The translations under genes were made by a program, and so were the position numbers. The notes beneath the pieces were generated by a model that searched no databases, had not been told where the DNA came from, and worked only from the letters and a program-made list of their open reading frames with translations. From JAFGSZ01 sp964492185 (lineage in GTDB: Bacteria > Bacteroidota > Bacteroidia > Bacteroidales > UBA10428): a stretch of DNA of 5,575 bases. Location of the stretch: contig CAZBJH010000159.1 in NCBI GenBank assembly GCA_964492185.1, forward strand, positions 1-5,575, read 5' to 3'. Shown one piece after another: positions 1 to 5,575 of this stretch; the stretch's first letter is position 1; each line of letters begins with the position of its first letter.

Positions 1-375
1 TTTGGCATTGACCGTCATATAGACAATCCGTCGGGATCCCCACTGGCCAAAGCATACGATGTGCTGGACCAGCTGATGCCGGAGATCACCCGTGCACAGG
101 CCGGTGGTAAAATAATGGGTTTTGCGCCAACCCCTGATCACAGTGAGCAAACCATCAATTTCGGGGGTTTTGATATCGGGGTGGCACTTACGAAAGACCG
201 GAGAAGTGGCCGGGTAATGGCTGAAAGGGGTTATGGACTTATCATTCAGAAAGGCGACAACGAATTTATTGTAGCCGGAGCAGATGCCTCTGTTGTTTTT
301 ATTCCTGATTCGCCGGGACCTGCCATGGCGGGTTTCGAATACATATACGAAGGAGAATACATTGATGGCAAATGA
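1..375 (+). CDS. C-terminal part of a DUF5597 beta-galactosidase-like glycoside hydrolase (5' end outside window)
   Basis: The frame is open from base 1 to a TGA at 373-375, so only the last 124 codons before that stop are visible. The sequence begins FGIDRHIDNPSGSPLAKAYD and then has the segment VLDQLMPEITRAQAGGKIMG followed by GYGLIIQKGDNEFIVAGAD. From memory of the family, this is the pattern of the DUF5597 domain that follows the (beta/alpha)8 barrel of GH35/GH42-like beta-galactosidases common in Bacteroidota; these release terminal galactose from polysaccharide side chains, usually at the cell surface or in the periplasm. The barrel, catalytic glutamates and signal peptide lie upstream of the window. 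The reading stops about 47 residues earlier than expected: the next bases continue the family C-terminus in the same frame (see 376-519). The gene is therefore probably a pseudogene, or carries a sequence error. Family assignment is fairly sure, exact substrate is not. Confidence 0.75.
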   Translation, partial: FGIDRHIDNPSGSPLAKAYDVLDQLMPEITRAQAGGKIMGFAPTPDHSEQTINFGGFDIGVALTKDRRSGRVMAERGYGLIIQKGDNEFIVAGADASVVFIPDSPGPAMAGFEYIYEGEYIDGK

Positions 376-519
376 AAACCGGGCAGGTTGCTGAATGGTG
401 ATAACATCATGATCAATTACGACCTGGCAAACGCGGCTATTCAGAATAAAACCGGAGGAGCCGCAAGGCTTGGAAAAGATCCTGAAATTTTACAGGTGAA
501 ATTGTATCGTTTTGAGTAA
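376..519 (+). pseudogene. Detached C-terminal tail of the DUF5597 hydrolase, after an in-frame TGA
   Basis: Directly after the TGA at 373-375 the same frame stays open for 47 codons to a TAA at 517-519. It reads KPGRLLNGDNIM near its start and ILQVKLYRFE at its end. As I recall the family, DUF5597 proteins end with a G-x-W-x-PGRRLNGD motif and a final beta strand close to VKLYRF, so the TGA sits where a tryptophan (TGG) is expected. A single G to A change explains everything; no frameshift is needed. TGA is not likely to be read as tryptophan here: the neighbouring genes use TGG for tryptophan, and the minus-strand gene ending at 4683 stops with two TGA codons in a row before non-coding sequence. 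There is no start codon setting that would make this tail a separate gene. Confidence 0.7.
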
Positions 520-583
520 ACATGATACCGGCCGGCAGTATGACTAAACCGGAATAAGTCCAGGAAAAATTGTAAAAATAAGA

Positions 584-591
584 TATCTTTG
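584..591 (+). promoter_or_regulatory. Bacteroidota -7 promoter element (TATCTTTG) for the GH106-like gene
   Basis: TATCTTTG matches the Bacteroidota sigma-ABfr -7 consensus TAnnTTTG at every fixed position. It ends 40 bases before the ATG at 632, which would give a leader of roughly 35 bases. I see no clear TTG -33 element at the usual 19-21 base distance; the nearest TTG (570-572) is too close. It suggests the hydrolase gene can be transcribed separately from the broken gene before it. Confidence 0.55.
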
Positions 592-631
592 GTTTTGCAC
601 CGGAATTGTATTGTTGACTAATCAATAGCAT

Positions 632-2230
632 ATGAATAAAGCACAAAATCACATGTTGAACCGGATTACGCGGTATGTAATTAAAAGCTTCGGACCTCTG
701 TCCGGATATATTCTTCTGGTCATTGCACTATCTTCCTGTACGGGGACCAGTAAAGAAGAACACCAGTCCCTGAACCTTGTAAGTTCTTCAGAGCTTGCCG
801 GAAATTTTCAAAGTCCGCCTGTCGATTATTCCATGACTTTTTACTGGGGATGGGACGGTGAGATCACGGAAGAAGTCATCGCCCGTGACCTGGATGAATT
901 TAAGGCACGTGGTGTGCATATCGTAACCCTTGAGCCGGGTTATGATATGGGTAGTCCGTATCTTTCCGCGGAATGGCTGGACATGGTTAAAAAAGCCGTA
1001 GAACTGGCCAAACAACGGGACATGCGTGTATGGATCGTTGATGAAGGCAAATACCCCAGCGGTTTTGCCGGCGGGAAATTTACTACCGAGGCACCGGGGT
1101 TGCGCATGAAAGCCCTGGTTGTTGACACCCTTTTTGAAGTAAAGGGAGGAGCAGGACTCACCAAAACATTACCGGATGATGTTGTCAGTGCCGTTGCCAT
1201 CAACAGGGAGGACAGTATAAACCAGGTGCTTGATATCCGGGAGGGTGAATTAAACTGGGAAGCTCCTGCCGGCCAATGGGAGGTTTTGCTTGTAAAACAT
1301 GCTTATAGAAGTTCACCAACCCGGGCGGTCAACAACCCGACACGGGGTAAAGATCCCGGNNNNNNNNNNNNNNNNNNNNNNNNNNNNNNNNNNNNNNNNN
1401 NNNNNNNNNNNNNNNNNNNNNNNNNNNNNNNNNNNNNNNNNNNNNNNNNNNNNNNNNNNGGTATGCGCGGATGGACAGGGACGGAAGAGTTCCCGCGAGT
1501 TGCCACGTACATACACCGGGCATCGTACCTGTTGTCGAAGGGACAGCCGGCTGCTAAAATTGCTGTCTGTCTCCCGACTACCAGCTTATGGCTCGGGCAC
1601 AAAGCGTCTGATGATATGTCACTTCAGCTCATGCAGCATTTGCTTGAAAAGCAGCGTGATTTCGACTACGTGGATGAGAACGCCCTTGCATCAGCAATGA
1701 CGCTTGAAAAAGGTGCTTTCATCAATTTAAGCGGTCAGGCCTATTCTGCCGTGATCATTCCTTCTGCCATGGTAATTTCCGAACAGGCCCTGAACCGTCT
1801 CAGGTCATTTGCCTCAACGGGTGGAAAAGTCATTGTAATGGGTGACAAGCCCTCCCTGGTGGTTGATCAGTCCTTCCGCGATGCAACGGATGCTGAGGAT
1901 TTCAACTGGGCTATCCATGAACCTTCCGGTGAATTGACCATGCCGGTGCTGGAAGCCCTGCCGGAACCTGATGTGAAGCTGGACAAAACCATTCCTGAAA
2001 TAAAGTACACCCATCGGAAACTGGCTGATGCTGAGCTGTATTTTTTCTTTAATGAAGGCACTGAACCCCTGGAAACCATGATAACGCTCGAAGGCAGCGG
2101 TAAGGTTCAGGAATGGGATGCCCTGTCGGGTGATATCAGGAATATGGATATTATCTCTTCCAAAAAAAGAAAAACAACGCTTAAGCTGGAACTGGACAGG
2201 TATGGTACGAAGTTTATTATGATCAGATAG
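632..2230 (+). CDS. GH106-like (alpha-L-rhamnosidase-type) glycoside hydrolase lipoprotein, interrupted by an assembly gap
   Basis: Residues 1-36 form a lipoprotein signal: basic start, hydrophobic stretch YILLVIALSSC and lipobox LSSC with Cys36, so the enzyme is probably anchored on an outer or periplasmic membrane face. Residues 58-240 match the start of the catalytic barrel of GH106-like hydrolases: FYWGWDGEITEEVIARDLDE, then VWIVDEGKYPSGFAGG at about 133-148. After the gap, residues 277-300 carry FPRVATYIHRASYLLSKGQP, 305-405 a glutamine-amidotransferase-like fold (AKIAVCLPTTSLWLG, KVIVMGD), and 456-532 a closing beta-sandwich (ELYFFFNEG to YGTKFIMIR). The N run replaces the second half of the barrel, where catalytic carboxylates would be expected, so activity cannot be judged. 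The 532-residue length is artificial; related proteins are roughly 800-900 residues. ATG 632 gives the longest signal; ATG 653 would also give a valid one. No Shine-Dalgarno is seen, as usual in this phylum. Rhamnosidase activity is inferred from family likeness only. Confidence 0.75.
   Translation: MNKAQNHMLNRITRYVIKSFGPLSGYILLVIALSSCTGTSKEEHQSLNLVSSSELAGNFQSPPVDYSMTFYWGWDGEITEEVIARDLDEFKARGVHIVTLEPGYDMGSPYLSAEWLDMVKKAVELAKQRDMRVWIVDEGKYPSGFAGGKFTTEAPGLRMKALVVDTLFEVKGGAGLTKTLPDDVVSAVAINREDSINQVLDIREGELNWEAPAGQWEVLLVKHAYRSSPTRAVNNPTRGKDPXXXXXXXXXXXXXXXXXXXXXXXXXXXXXXXXXXGMRGWTGTEEFPRVATYIHRASYLLSKGQPAAKIAVCLPTTSLWLGHKASDDMSLQLMQHLLEKQRDFDYVDENALASAMTLEKGAFINLSGQAYSAVIIPSAMVISEQALNRLRSFASTGGKVIVMGDKPSLVVDQSFRDATDAEDFNWAIHEPSGELTMPVLEALPEPDVKLDKTIPEIKYTHRKLADAELYFFFNEGTEPLETMITLEGSGKVQEWDALSGDIRNMDIISSKKRKTTLKLELDRYGTKFIMIR
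1360..1459. other. Assembly gap of 100 N inside the GH106-like gene
   Basis: Exactly 100 unknown bases, the usual placeholder for a scaffold gap of unknown size. The flanks are TNPTRGKDPG on the left and GMRGWTGTEEFPR on the right, both recognisable pieces of one GH106-like protein in consistent order. In related proteins these two motifs are separated by far more than 34 residues, so several hundred codons are probably missing. Because 100 is not a multiple of three, the agreement of frame on both sides is chance. Confidence 0.95.
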
Positions 2231-2265
2231 GGCACTTACAAAAAAAGGTCGGACCGAATTAAAAT

Positions 2266-2310
2266 CAAATCCGTACAAGCGGTAGGGCACGGAATGCAAA
2301 TCCGCGCCAG
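2266..2310. repeat. REP-like imperfect palindrome with a short direct repeat (copy 1)
   Basis: Bases 2290-2304 read CGGAATGCAAATCCG, an imperfect hairpin whose reverse complement matches the perfect palindrome core at 4629-4643 in 14 of 15 positions. CAAATCCG occurs at 2266-2273 and again at 2297-2304, 31 bases apart. It lies between the hydrolase stop and a minus-strand coding-like remnant that ends at 2318. Small intergenic palindromes of this kind are typical of REP-like elements spread by RAYT (TnpA_REP) transposases; no such transposase is in the window, so the assignment is inference. Confidence 0.4.
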
Positions 2311-2317
2311 CAGAGCT

Positions 2318-2497
2318 TCACTTAACCCTGATTTGATTAAAGAACTCATCAACCTTCATCGCCTCTTCGATCCACTTCTTCCGGTTAGAGGAGATCAGGC
2401 GGAAAGGTTTGGGTTTACGTTCATCAAAGATCAGATTAACCTGGTAGGATTTACCGGCTTCCGGCTTAAAAATAATAAAAACATAGCCCGGTGTGGT
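2318..2497 (-). pseudogene. Coding-like remnant of an unidentified protein (59 codons, no start)
   Basis: On the minus strand a frame is open from just after a TGA (2500-2498) to a TGA at 2320-2318. It contains GYVFIIFKPEAGKSYQVN followed by RKKWIEEAMKVDEFFNQIR. The mix of alternating beta-like segments, a charged amphipathic helix and codons such as ctg, atc, gaa and aag resembles the neighbouring real genes and not random intergenic DNA. There is no ATG, GTG or TTG at a sensible place near its 5' end, and the sequence beyond it is the A-rich leader of the next plus-strand gene, so this would be the 3' end of a gene that has lost its start. I do not recognise the family. The plus-strand frame over the same bases (2294-2509) looks like its shadow. 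Confidence 0.35.
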
Positions 2498-2517
2498 TCA
2501 GTAATTTAAAAAAAAAC

Positions 2518-2525
2518 TATCTTTA
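2518..2525 (+). promoter_or_regulatory. Probable -7 promoter element (TATCTTTA) for the propeller protein gene
   Basis: TATCTTTA matches the Bacteroidota -7 consensus TAnnTTTG at all but the last fixed position and follows a run of nine A (2508-2516). It lies 57 bases before the ATG at 2583. No convincing -33 TTG is seen. It shares the TATCTTT core with the better element at 584-591. Confidence 0.35.
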
Positions 2526-2582
2526 AAAGTTATTTTCTGAAGTCCTGAACCTGATTTACCAGTCAAGCTTTAATCCAAACCA

Positions 2583-4541
2583 ATGAACCGCAGCTTCATC
2601 CTGTTCAGCATCTTTATTTTACTTTCCGCATGGGGCGGAAAAGTCCGGGCATCAGACTCTTTGCTGATCGGCCTTGATGAGATATTGTTTTTTGCCTCGG
2701 GGAGTGATGTGCCCGATAAAGCCAACCGGGAATACAATCTCCTGTTCAGTCCCGAAACAAAGTACGTTAACATCGAGCTGAACGTGAATAACCTGAATTA
2801 CCAGGTTAGTGATCAGTCATACGATATCACATTCATCTGGAAGTATTTTAACGGTGACGAATTCGGGCGGGCCGAAACGGCATTTAATGTAAAAGCCGGT
2901 TGGAGCTCGGCTTATATCAACAGGGGATGGGGATTTACCGGAACCCCGAACTGGCAAATCGGACGATTTACAGCCCAGGTACTGGTGAACGGTTCTTTAT
3001 TTGCTGAAAAAGATTTTTTCATTACCCCATTCAATAAGGAATTTATTTCATTCTCACCCTCCGCGCAGAACATTGAAGAATTAGAAGCGCTTGCCGGATC
3101 AATGAAATATGAAGTGGTGCAACAATTGGCCGTTGAGCCGCAACCGTTCCTGAATTATTTCTATGACATTCACTTCAGCCATGACGGGCAACATATTGCA
3201 TACAATATTGCACATTATGAACACACCGAGAGTAATTCCGGGACCTCTACCACACGGTACATGTATTTATTTAAAGACAATAAACAGCTTTTGCCCGAAT
3301 ATTTTATAATTCATTATGATTTTGACGAAAACCTTGAAGATCTCTCGTTTTTTACCCTGAAACTTACTTCAGGCAATATATATGAAGCGGAAGGCAAGGG
3401 CTATTATAATGGCTGGCATATCTATAATAGTAACGCATATATTGGAGTCGATGTAAGTCCCGACAAGAAGAAATATACCTATATCCTGAATACCATGCCG
3501 CGCATGAAGTCGTCGTTTACGTGGGATAATGCTTACGAATATTGCATGATCAACAACAAAAAAGTACAGCCGGAATTTTTAAAAATGGCAAAGTCAATAC
3601 GCATTACAAAAAATACCAGCTCAAATTTTTTCCGTACAAAATCACTGGCATACGTCAGGAATCCGGACAATACATACAACGCCGTATATTCTGCAAAATA
3701 CAAATTCGACAACGATACCTGGTACGCCCTTTTCAATGAAGGCGAAAGAATTTCCGGTCAGTTTGACGGTTACATCAGCGTTCCTTACGTGTCGCCCGAT
3801 GCAAACAATGTGGCCTATATTGTACAGGACGGTAAAGAATACTTTATCATGATGAACGATAAAAAAATAACCGGGAATTATGATCAGATAAAGCATGAAG
3901 GCATTTTCAGCAAGGTGAACAATGAAATCATATTTACCGGTGAAGGCCGGGATGTCATCTACCAGGCAAAGATTAAAGGCGACTGGTATCTGATGAAAGG
4001 AGATGAAACAATTTCCGATGGATTTTCAGAAATAGAATCCGTTACCTTAGGCCCCGGTCACAGGCAGGTGGCCTATAAAGCAAAAACCGGAAGAAAATGG
4101 AGCATTTATCTGAACAAACAAAAAATATCGGGTGATTTCAAAAACATGAGCGAGGAAATTGCGATGAGCACTGATGGTAAACATGTAGCTTATGCTGCAT
4201 CGGACGGCGACTACATGTTTGTGATGATAGACGGTAAAAAAGTATCGCCCGACATGGAAGTTGTGAAACAAAATTCGATGGAGATCGGCAGGCAGCCCCT
4301 GGCCATAGGCAATTTTGTTTTTAACAGAGAGGGCAGTCAGGTTGCTTATGTCGTGACATATGATCATTCGGGCGACGATATAGTCACTAAAATAAAACAC
4401 GCCTACATTATGGTCAACGACAAACAAATATCCCCAAAAATGTACAGCGCTGCATTACATTCCATAAAACCGGGAGAACTGTATTATGCCGGTTTCGATA
4501 TCGATAACATGCTGTTACATCACATCAAAGTAGATTTTTAA
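2583..4541 (+). CDS. Secreted Ig-like plus PD40/TolB-like beta-propeller repeat protein of unknown function
   Basis: The 652-residue protein starts with a signal peptide (about residues 1-23, MNRSFILFSIFILLSAWGG..., probable cut after VRA), so it is exported; no lipobox cysteine is seen. Residues about 27-150 look like an all-beta Ig-like domain (ITFIWKYFNGDEFG, AGWSSAYINRGWGFTG, FTAQVLVNGSLFAEKDFFI). From about 195 to the end there are roughly eight repeats with blade-like starts such as FSHDGQHIAY (198), VSPDANNVAY (403), STDGKHVAY (529) and NREGSQVAY (581), as in PD40/TolB-type propellers. Each ends in a tail of the form MxNDKKISGxF: for example MINNKKVQPEF (322), MMNDKKITGNY (423), YLNKQKISGDF (509) and MVNDKQISPKM (610). 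No catalytic motif is evident; the fold suggests binding or scaffolding. ATG 2583 is chosen because it gives a full signal peptide; the leader is A-rich without a Shine-Dalgarno. It faces the convergent gene at 4683-5129. Function unknown. Confidence 0.8.
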   Translation: MNRSFILFSIFILLSAWGGKVRASDSLLIGLDEILFFASGSDVPDKANREYNLLFSPETKYVNIELNVNNLNYQVSDQSYDITFIWKYFNGDEFGRAETAFNVKAGWSSAYINRGWGFTGTPNWQIGRFTAQVLVNGSLFAEKDFFITPFNKEFISFSPSAQNIEELEALAGSMKYEVVQQLAVEPQPFLNYFYDIHFSHDGQHIAYNIAHYEHTESNSGTSTTRYMYLFKDNKQLLPEYFIIHYDFDENLEDLSFFTLKLTSGNIYEAEGKGYYNGWHIYNSNAYIGVDVSPDKKKYTYILNTMPRMKSSFTWDNAYEYCMINNKKVQPEFLKMAKSIRITKNTSSNFFRTKSLAYVRNPDNTYNAVYSAKYKFDNDTWYALFNEGERISGQFDGYISVPYVSPDANNVAYIVQDGKEYFIMMNDKKITGNYDQIKHEGIFSKVNNEIIFTGEGRDVIYQAKIKGDWYLMKGDETISDGFSEIESVTLGPGHRQVAYKAKTGRKWSIYLNKQKISGDFKNMSEEIAMSTDGKHVAYAASDGDYMFVMIDGKKVSPDMEVVKQNSMEIGRQPLAIGNFVFNREGSQVAYVVTYDHSGDDIVTKIKHAYIMVNDKQISPKMYSAALHSIKPGELYYAGFDIDNMLLHHIKVDF

Positions 4542-4576
4542 GATCCTATTGCTGATTCATTAAAAAACATAAAAAT

Positions 4577-4604
4577 GCCGGTTATGCATCCACTTTAAAC
4601 CGGC
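4577..4604 (-). terminator. Hairpin plus T-rich tail, probable terminator of the C_GCxxG_C_C gene
   Basis: GCCGGTT (4577-4583) and AACCGGC (4598-4604) form a perfect 7-bp stem around a 14-base loop. Read on the minus strand, the stem is followed by ATTTTTATGTTTTTT, as expected for an intrinsic terminator of the gene whose stop is about 80 bases upstream. On the plus strand no T run follows, so it would terminate the propeller gene poorly. The loop is long for a classic terminator. Confidence 0.45.
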
Positions 4605-4623
4605 CAATCATGAAAATCAATGC

Positions 4624-4648
4624 TCATCCGGATTTGCAATCCGGATGC
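4624..4648. repeat. REP-like perfect palindrome (copy 2)
   Basis: Bases 4625-4634 and 4638-4647 are perfect inverted repeats (10-bp stem, CATCCGGATT and AATCCGGATG) around the 3-base loop TGC. The core CGGATTTGCAATCCG (4629-4643) recurs with one change, inverted, at 2290-2304. It lies between two convergent genes, a common place for REP-like elements. It has no T run on either side, so it is not an intrinsic terminator on its own, though it could stabilise 3' ends of either transcript. Confidence 0.5.
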
Positions 4649-4682
4649 CGTGAAATACTTGCACTCCGAAACCAACAGCTCA

Positions 4683-5129
4683 TCACTCTTTCGCCATCAA
4701 CTCCTCAGCAATCCTTACCGCATCCGCTACGCATTTCTCGCAAACCTCTTCATACAGGTTGTTTTCATTCGCGTGTTGACGGCCTTCTTCCGAACGCAGA
4801 TCACATCCGAGCAGCGATCTGCATTTCACTGTACCGTATATCTCTTCGAATTTTGCGCTGAATTGTTGTACCAAAGCATACGACTTTTCTTTCTTTTCGT
4901 TGTTTTCAGAGCTCCCGCGACAGGCATGCACACCCAGCGCCATATAAGCACCGGTAACTGCACCGCAGGTTTCCTGCAACCGGCCCATACCTGCTCCAAA
5001 GCCACAGGCCGTTTGCATGGCCTGGTTTTCATCCAGGTTCATTTCTCCGGTAAAAGCTGATAGTACGGACTGTGCGCAATTATAACCCGACCGGAATGTG
5101 TTTAGTGCAATCTCTTTTTTTAATGCCAT
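4683..5129 (-). CDS. C_GCxxG_C_C family cysteine-rich protein
   Basis: The 148-residue product matches the C_GCxxG_C_C family over its full length. It has SGYNCAQSVLSAF near the N-terminus (Cys18), GFGAGMGRLQETCGAVTGA in the middle (Cys55), and a helical C-terminal half with KCRSLLGCDL (Cys103, Cys109) and CEKCVADAVRIAEEL (Cys130, Cys133). Family members are small, mostly helical cytoplasmic proteins of unproven function; the conserved cysteines suggest a redox or metal/cofactor role. Cys42 and Cys70 are further cysteines, eight in all. No signal peptide or membrane segment is visible. The start is fixed by an in-frame TAA shortly upstream (5144-5142 region); the leader has no Shine-Dalgarno. 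The stop is a doubled TGA (4685-4680). It stands alone, convergent with the propeller gene, with a probable terminator at 4577-4604. Confidence 0.9.
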   Translation of the reverse strand: MALKKEIALNTFRSGYNCAQSVLSAFTGEMNLDENQAMQTACGFGAGMGRLQETCGAVTGAYMALGVHACRGSSENNEKKEKSYALVQQFSAKFEEIYGTVKCRSLLGCDLRSEEGRQHANENNLYEEVCEKCVADAVRIAEELMAKE

Positions 5130-5290
5130 AAGGTTGATATTTTAATACGAAAATACAATTAATCTTTAATATACCGGCACAAGTTGCAGCGTATGCGTCA
5201 AGAGTTAAAGACACCTGCAGACGCTGGCGCCGGGGGCATAGATTATTACCTCATTAGAATATTACCTCACGATGGGATCGTGCAGTAGCA
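5130..5290. other. Intergenic region between divergent genes, with a 10-bp direct repeat
   Basis: No convincing reading frame is seen here. It holds the leader and possible promoter of the minus-strand gene, a G+C-rich patch around 5220-5236 (with GGCGCC), a loose inverted repeat CAGCGT (5187-5192) / ACGCTG (5221-5226), and the direct repeat TATTACCTCA at 5244-5253 and 5260-5269 (period 16). None of these is a clear match to a known site. Confidence 0.4.
5148..5155 (-). promoter_or_regulatory. Possible -7 promoter element for the C_GCxxG_C_C gene
   Basis: On the minus strand TATTTTCG matches TAnnTTTG except for one base and lies about 18 bases before the ATG at 5129. A TTG is found about 24 bases further upstream, slightly beyond the usual spacing. 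The surrounding sequence is A+T-rich, so a chance match is possible. Confidence 0.25.
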
Positions 5291-5527
5291 GTGGTAGCGA
5301 AGGATCAAACAGTCATTTATTATAGCTTCATAAAGCTACCGGCTGCAATTGGTTTTGTTCATTACTGTAAAGGGACCTGGAAACAATATGGAGATAACTT
5401 GCTTTTGAATTTCGAAGAAAAAAAGCCAGGATTACCTGACCAGAAAATTATAATAAAAGATAAAATTCTTCACACAGCCCCGCACAACAAAATCAAAGAA
5501 AACAGGAAAACTGTTTCTGGGTTATGA
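5291..5527 (+). CDS. Small hypothetical ORF or gene remnant
   Basis: A GTG-initiated frame of 78 codons; the frame is open from about 5258 but has no ATG. The middle reads CKGTWKQYGDNLLLNFEEKK, which resembles the GTWxxxGDTLxLN beta-strand pair seen in many small Bacteroidota lipocalin-like or hypothetical secreted proteins, and it is followed by a basic tail (DQKIIIKDKILHTAP). There is no signal peptide, no recognisable promoter and no Shine-Dalgarno, so it may be the leftover 3' part of a larger gene. A short frame from ATG 5272 (MGSCSSSGSEGSN...) ends at about 5325 and is probably meaningless. I cannot assign a function. Confidence 0.3.
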   Translation: MVAKDQTVIYYSFIKLPAAIGFVHYCKGTWKQYGDNLLLNFEEKKPGLPDQKIIIKDKILHTAPHNKIKENRKTVSGL

Positions 5528-5575
5528 TTGTGCAATAAGCATCAAATCCTGCAAGCGAATAGCCGACATATTGGA

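Noticed and set aside
373..375. TGA read as tryptophan (recoded genetic code) as the reason for the interrupted hydrolase
   Set aside because: Other genes here use TGG for tryptophan throughout, and the C_GCxxG_C_C gene ends in two TGA codons at its natural family length; reading through would run into the palindrome at 4625-4647. A point mutation or error is simpler.
525..541. CCGGCCGG-centred inverted repeat after the hydrolase as a terminator
   Set aside because: The stem has mismatches and no T run follows on the plus strand.
1..2230. A complete polysaccharide utilisation locus
   Set aside because: Only two hydrolase genes, one broken and one gapped, are visible; no SusC/SusD-like pair or regulator is in the window.
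2294..2509. Plus-strand 71-codon frame in the intergenic region
   Set aside because: Its product has no protein-like pattern, while the minus strand over the same bases does; it appears to be a shadow of that remnant.
4610..5060. Plus-strand frames of 83 and 146 codons overlapping the C_GCxxG_C_C gene
   Set aside because: They are antisense to a clear full-length family member and have no recognisable features of their own.
5187..5226. Inverted repeat CAGCGT / ACGCTG as an operator or attachment site
   Set aside because: Six-base arms separated by 28 bases are expected often by chance, and no integrase or regulator is nearby.
5323..5338. Hairpin TAGCTT-CATA-AAGCTA
   Set aside because: Only 6 bp, A+T-rich, inside a possible reading frame and without a T run; likely chance.

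Overview
The window looks like a chromosomal fragment from a member of the Bacteroidota (probably Bacteroidales-like), most likely a metagenome scaffold. Three things point there: promoters of the TAnnTTTG type, starts without a Shine-Dalgarno sequence, and glycan-degrading lipoproteins typical of polysaccharide-utilising gut or environmental Bacteroidota. A run of exactly 100 N (1360-1459) marks a scaffold gap of unknown true length.

Layout. 1-519 (+): the 3' end of a DUF5597-type (GH35/GH42-like) beta-galactosidase gene. It is cut by an in-frame TGA at 373-375, after which the recognisable family C-terminus continues in the same frame to a TAA at 517-519. 520-631: short intergenic stretch with a good Bacteroidota -7 element. 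632-2230 (+): a GH106-like (alpha-L-rhamnosidase-type) lipoprotein interrupted by the N gap, which removes most of its catalytic barrel. 2231-2582: intergenic stretch with a REP-like palindrome, a 59-codon coding-like remnant on the minus strand and a promoter-like element. 2583-4541 (+): a secreted protein with an N-terminal Ig-like domain and about eight PD40/TolB-like beta-propeller repeats carrying a distinctive tail motif. 4542-4682: a probable terminator for the minus-strand gene and a second, perfect copy of the REP-like palindrome. 4683-5129 (-): a full-length C_GCxxG_C_C family cysteine-rich protein. 5130-5575: mostly non-coding, with a weak small ORF (5291-5527, +) that may be a remnant.

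How the parts relate. The two glycoside hydrolase genes lie in the same direction, 112 bases apart, and probably act on side chains of a galactose- and rhamnose-containing plant or algal polysaccharide. No SusC/SusD pair, sulfatase or regulator is visible here, so a full polysaccharide utilisation locus cannot be claimed. The propeller protein and the C_GCxxG_C_C protein converge and have no evident functional link to the hydrolases. I see no mobile element with a transposase, no CRISPR array and no RNA gene. The most unusual items are the repeat architecture of the 652-residue propeller protein, the nonsense-interrupted hydrolase, and the shared REP-like palindrome in two intergenic regions. 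None amounts to a clear new system.
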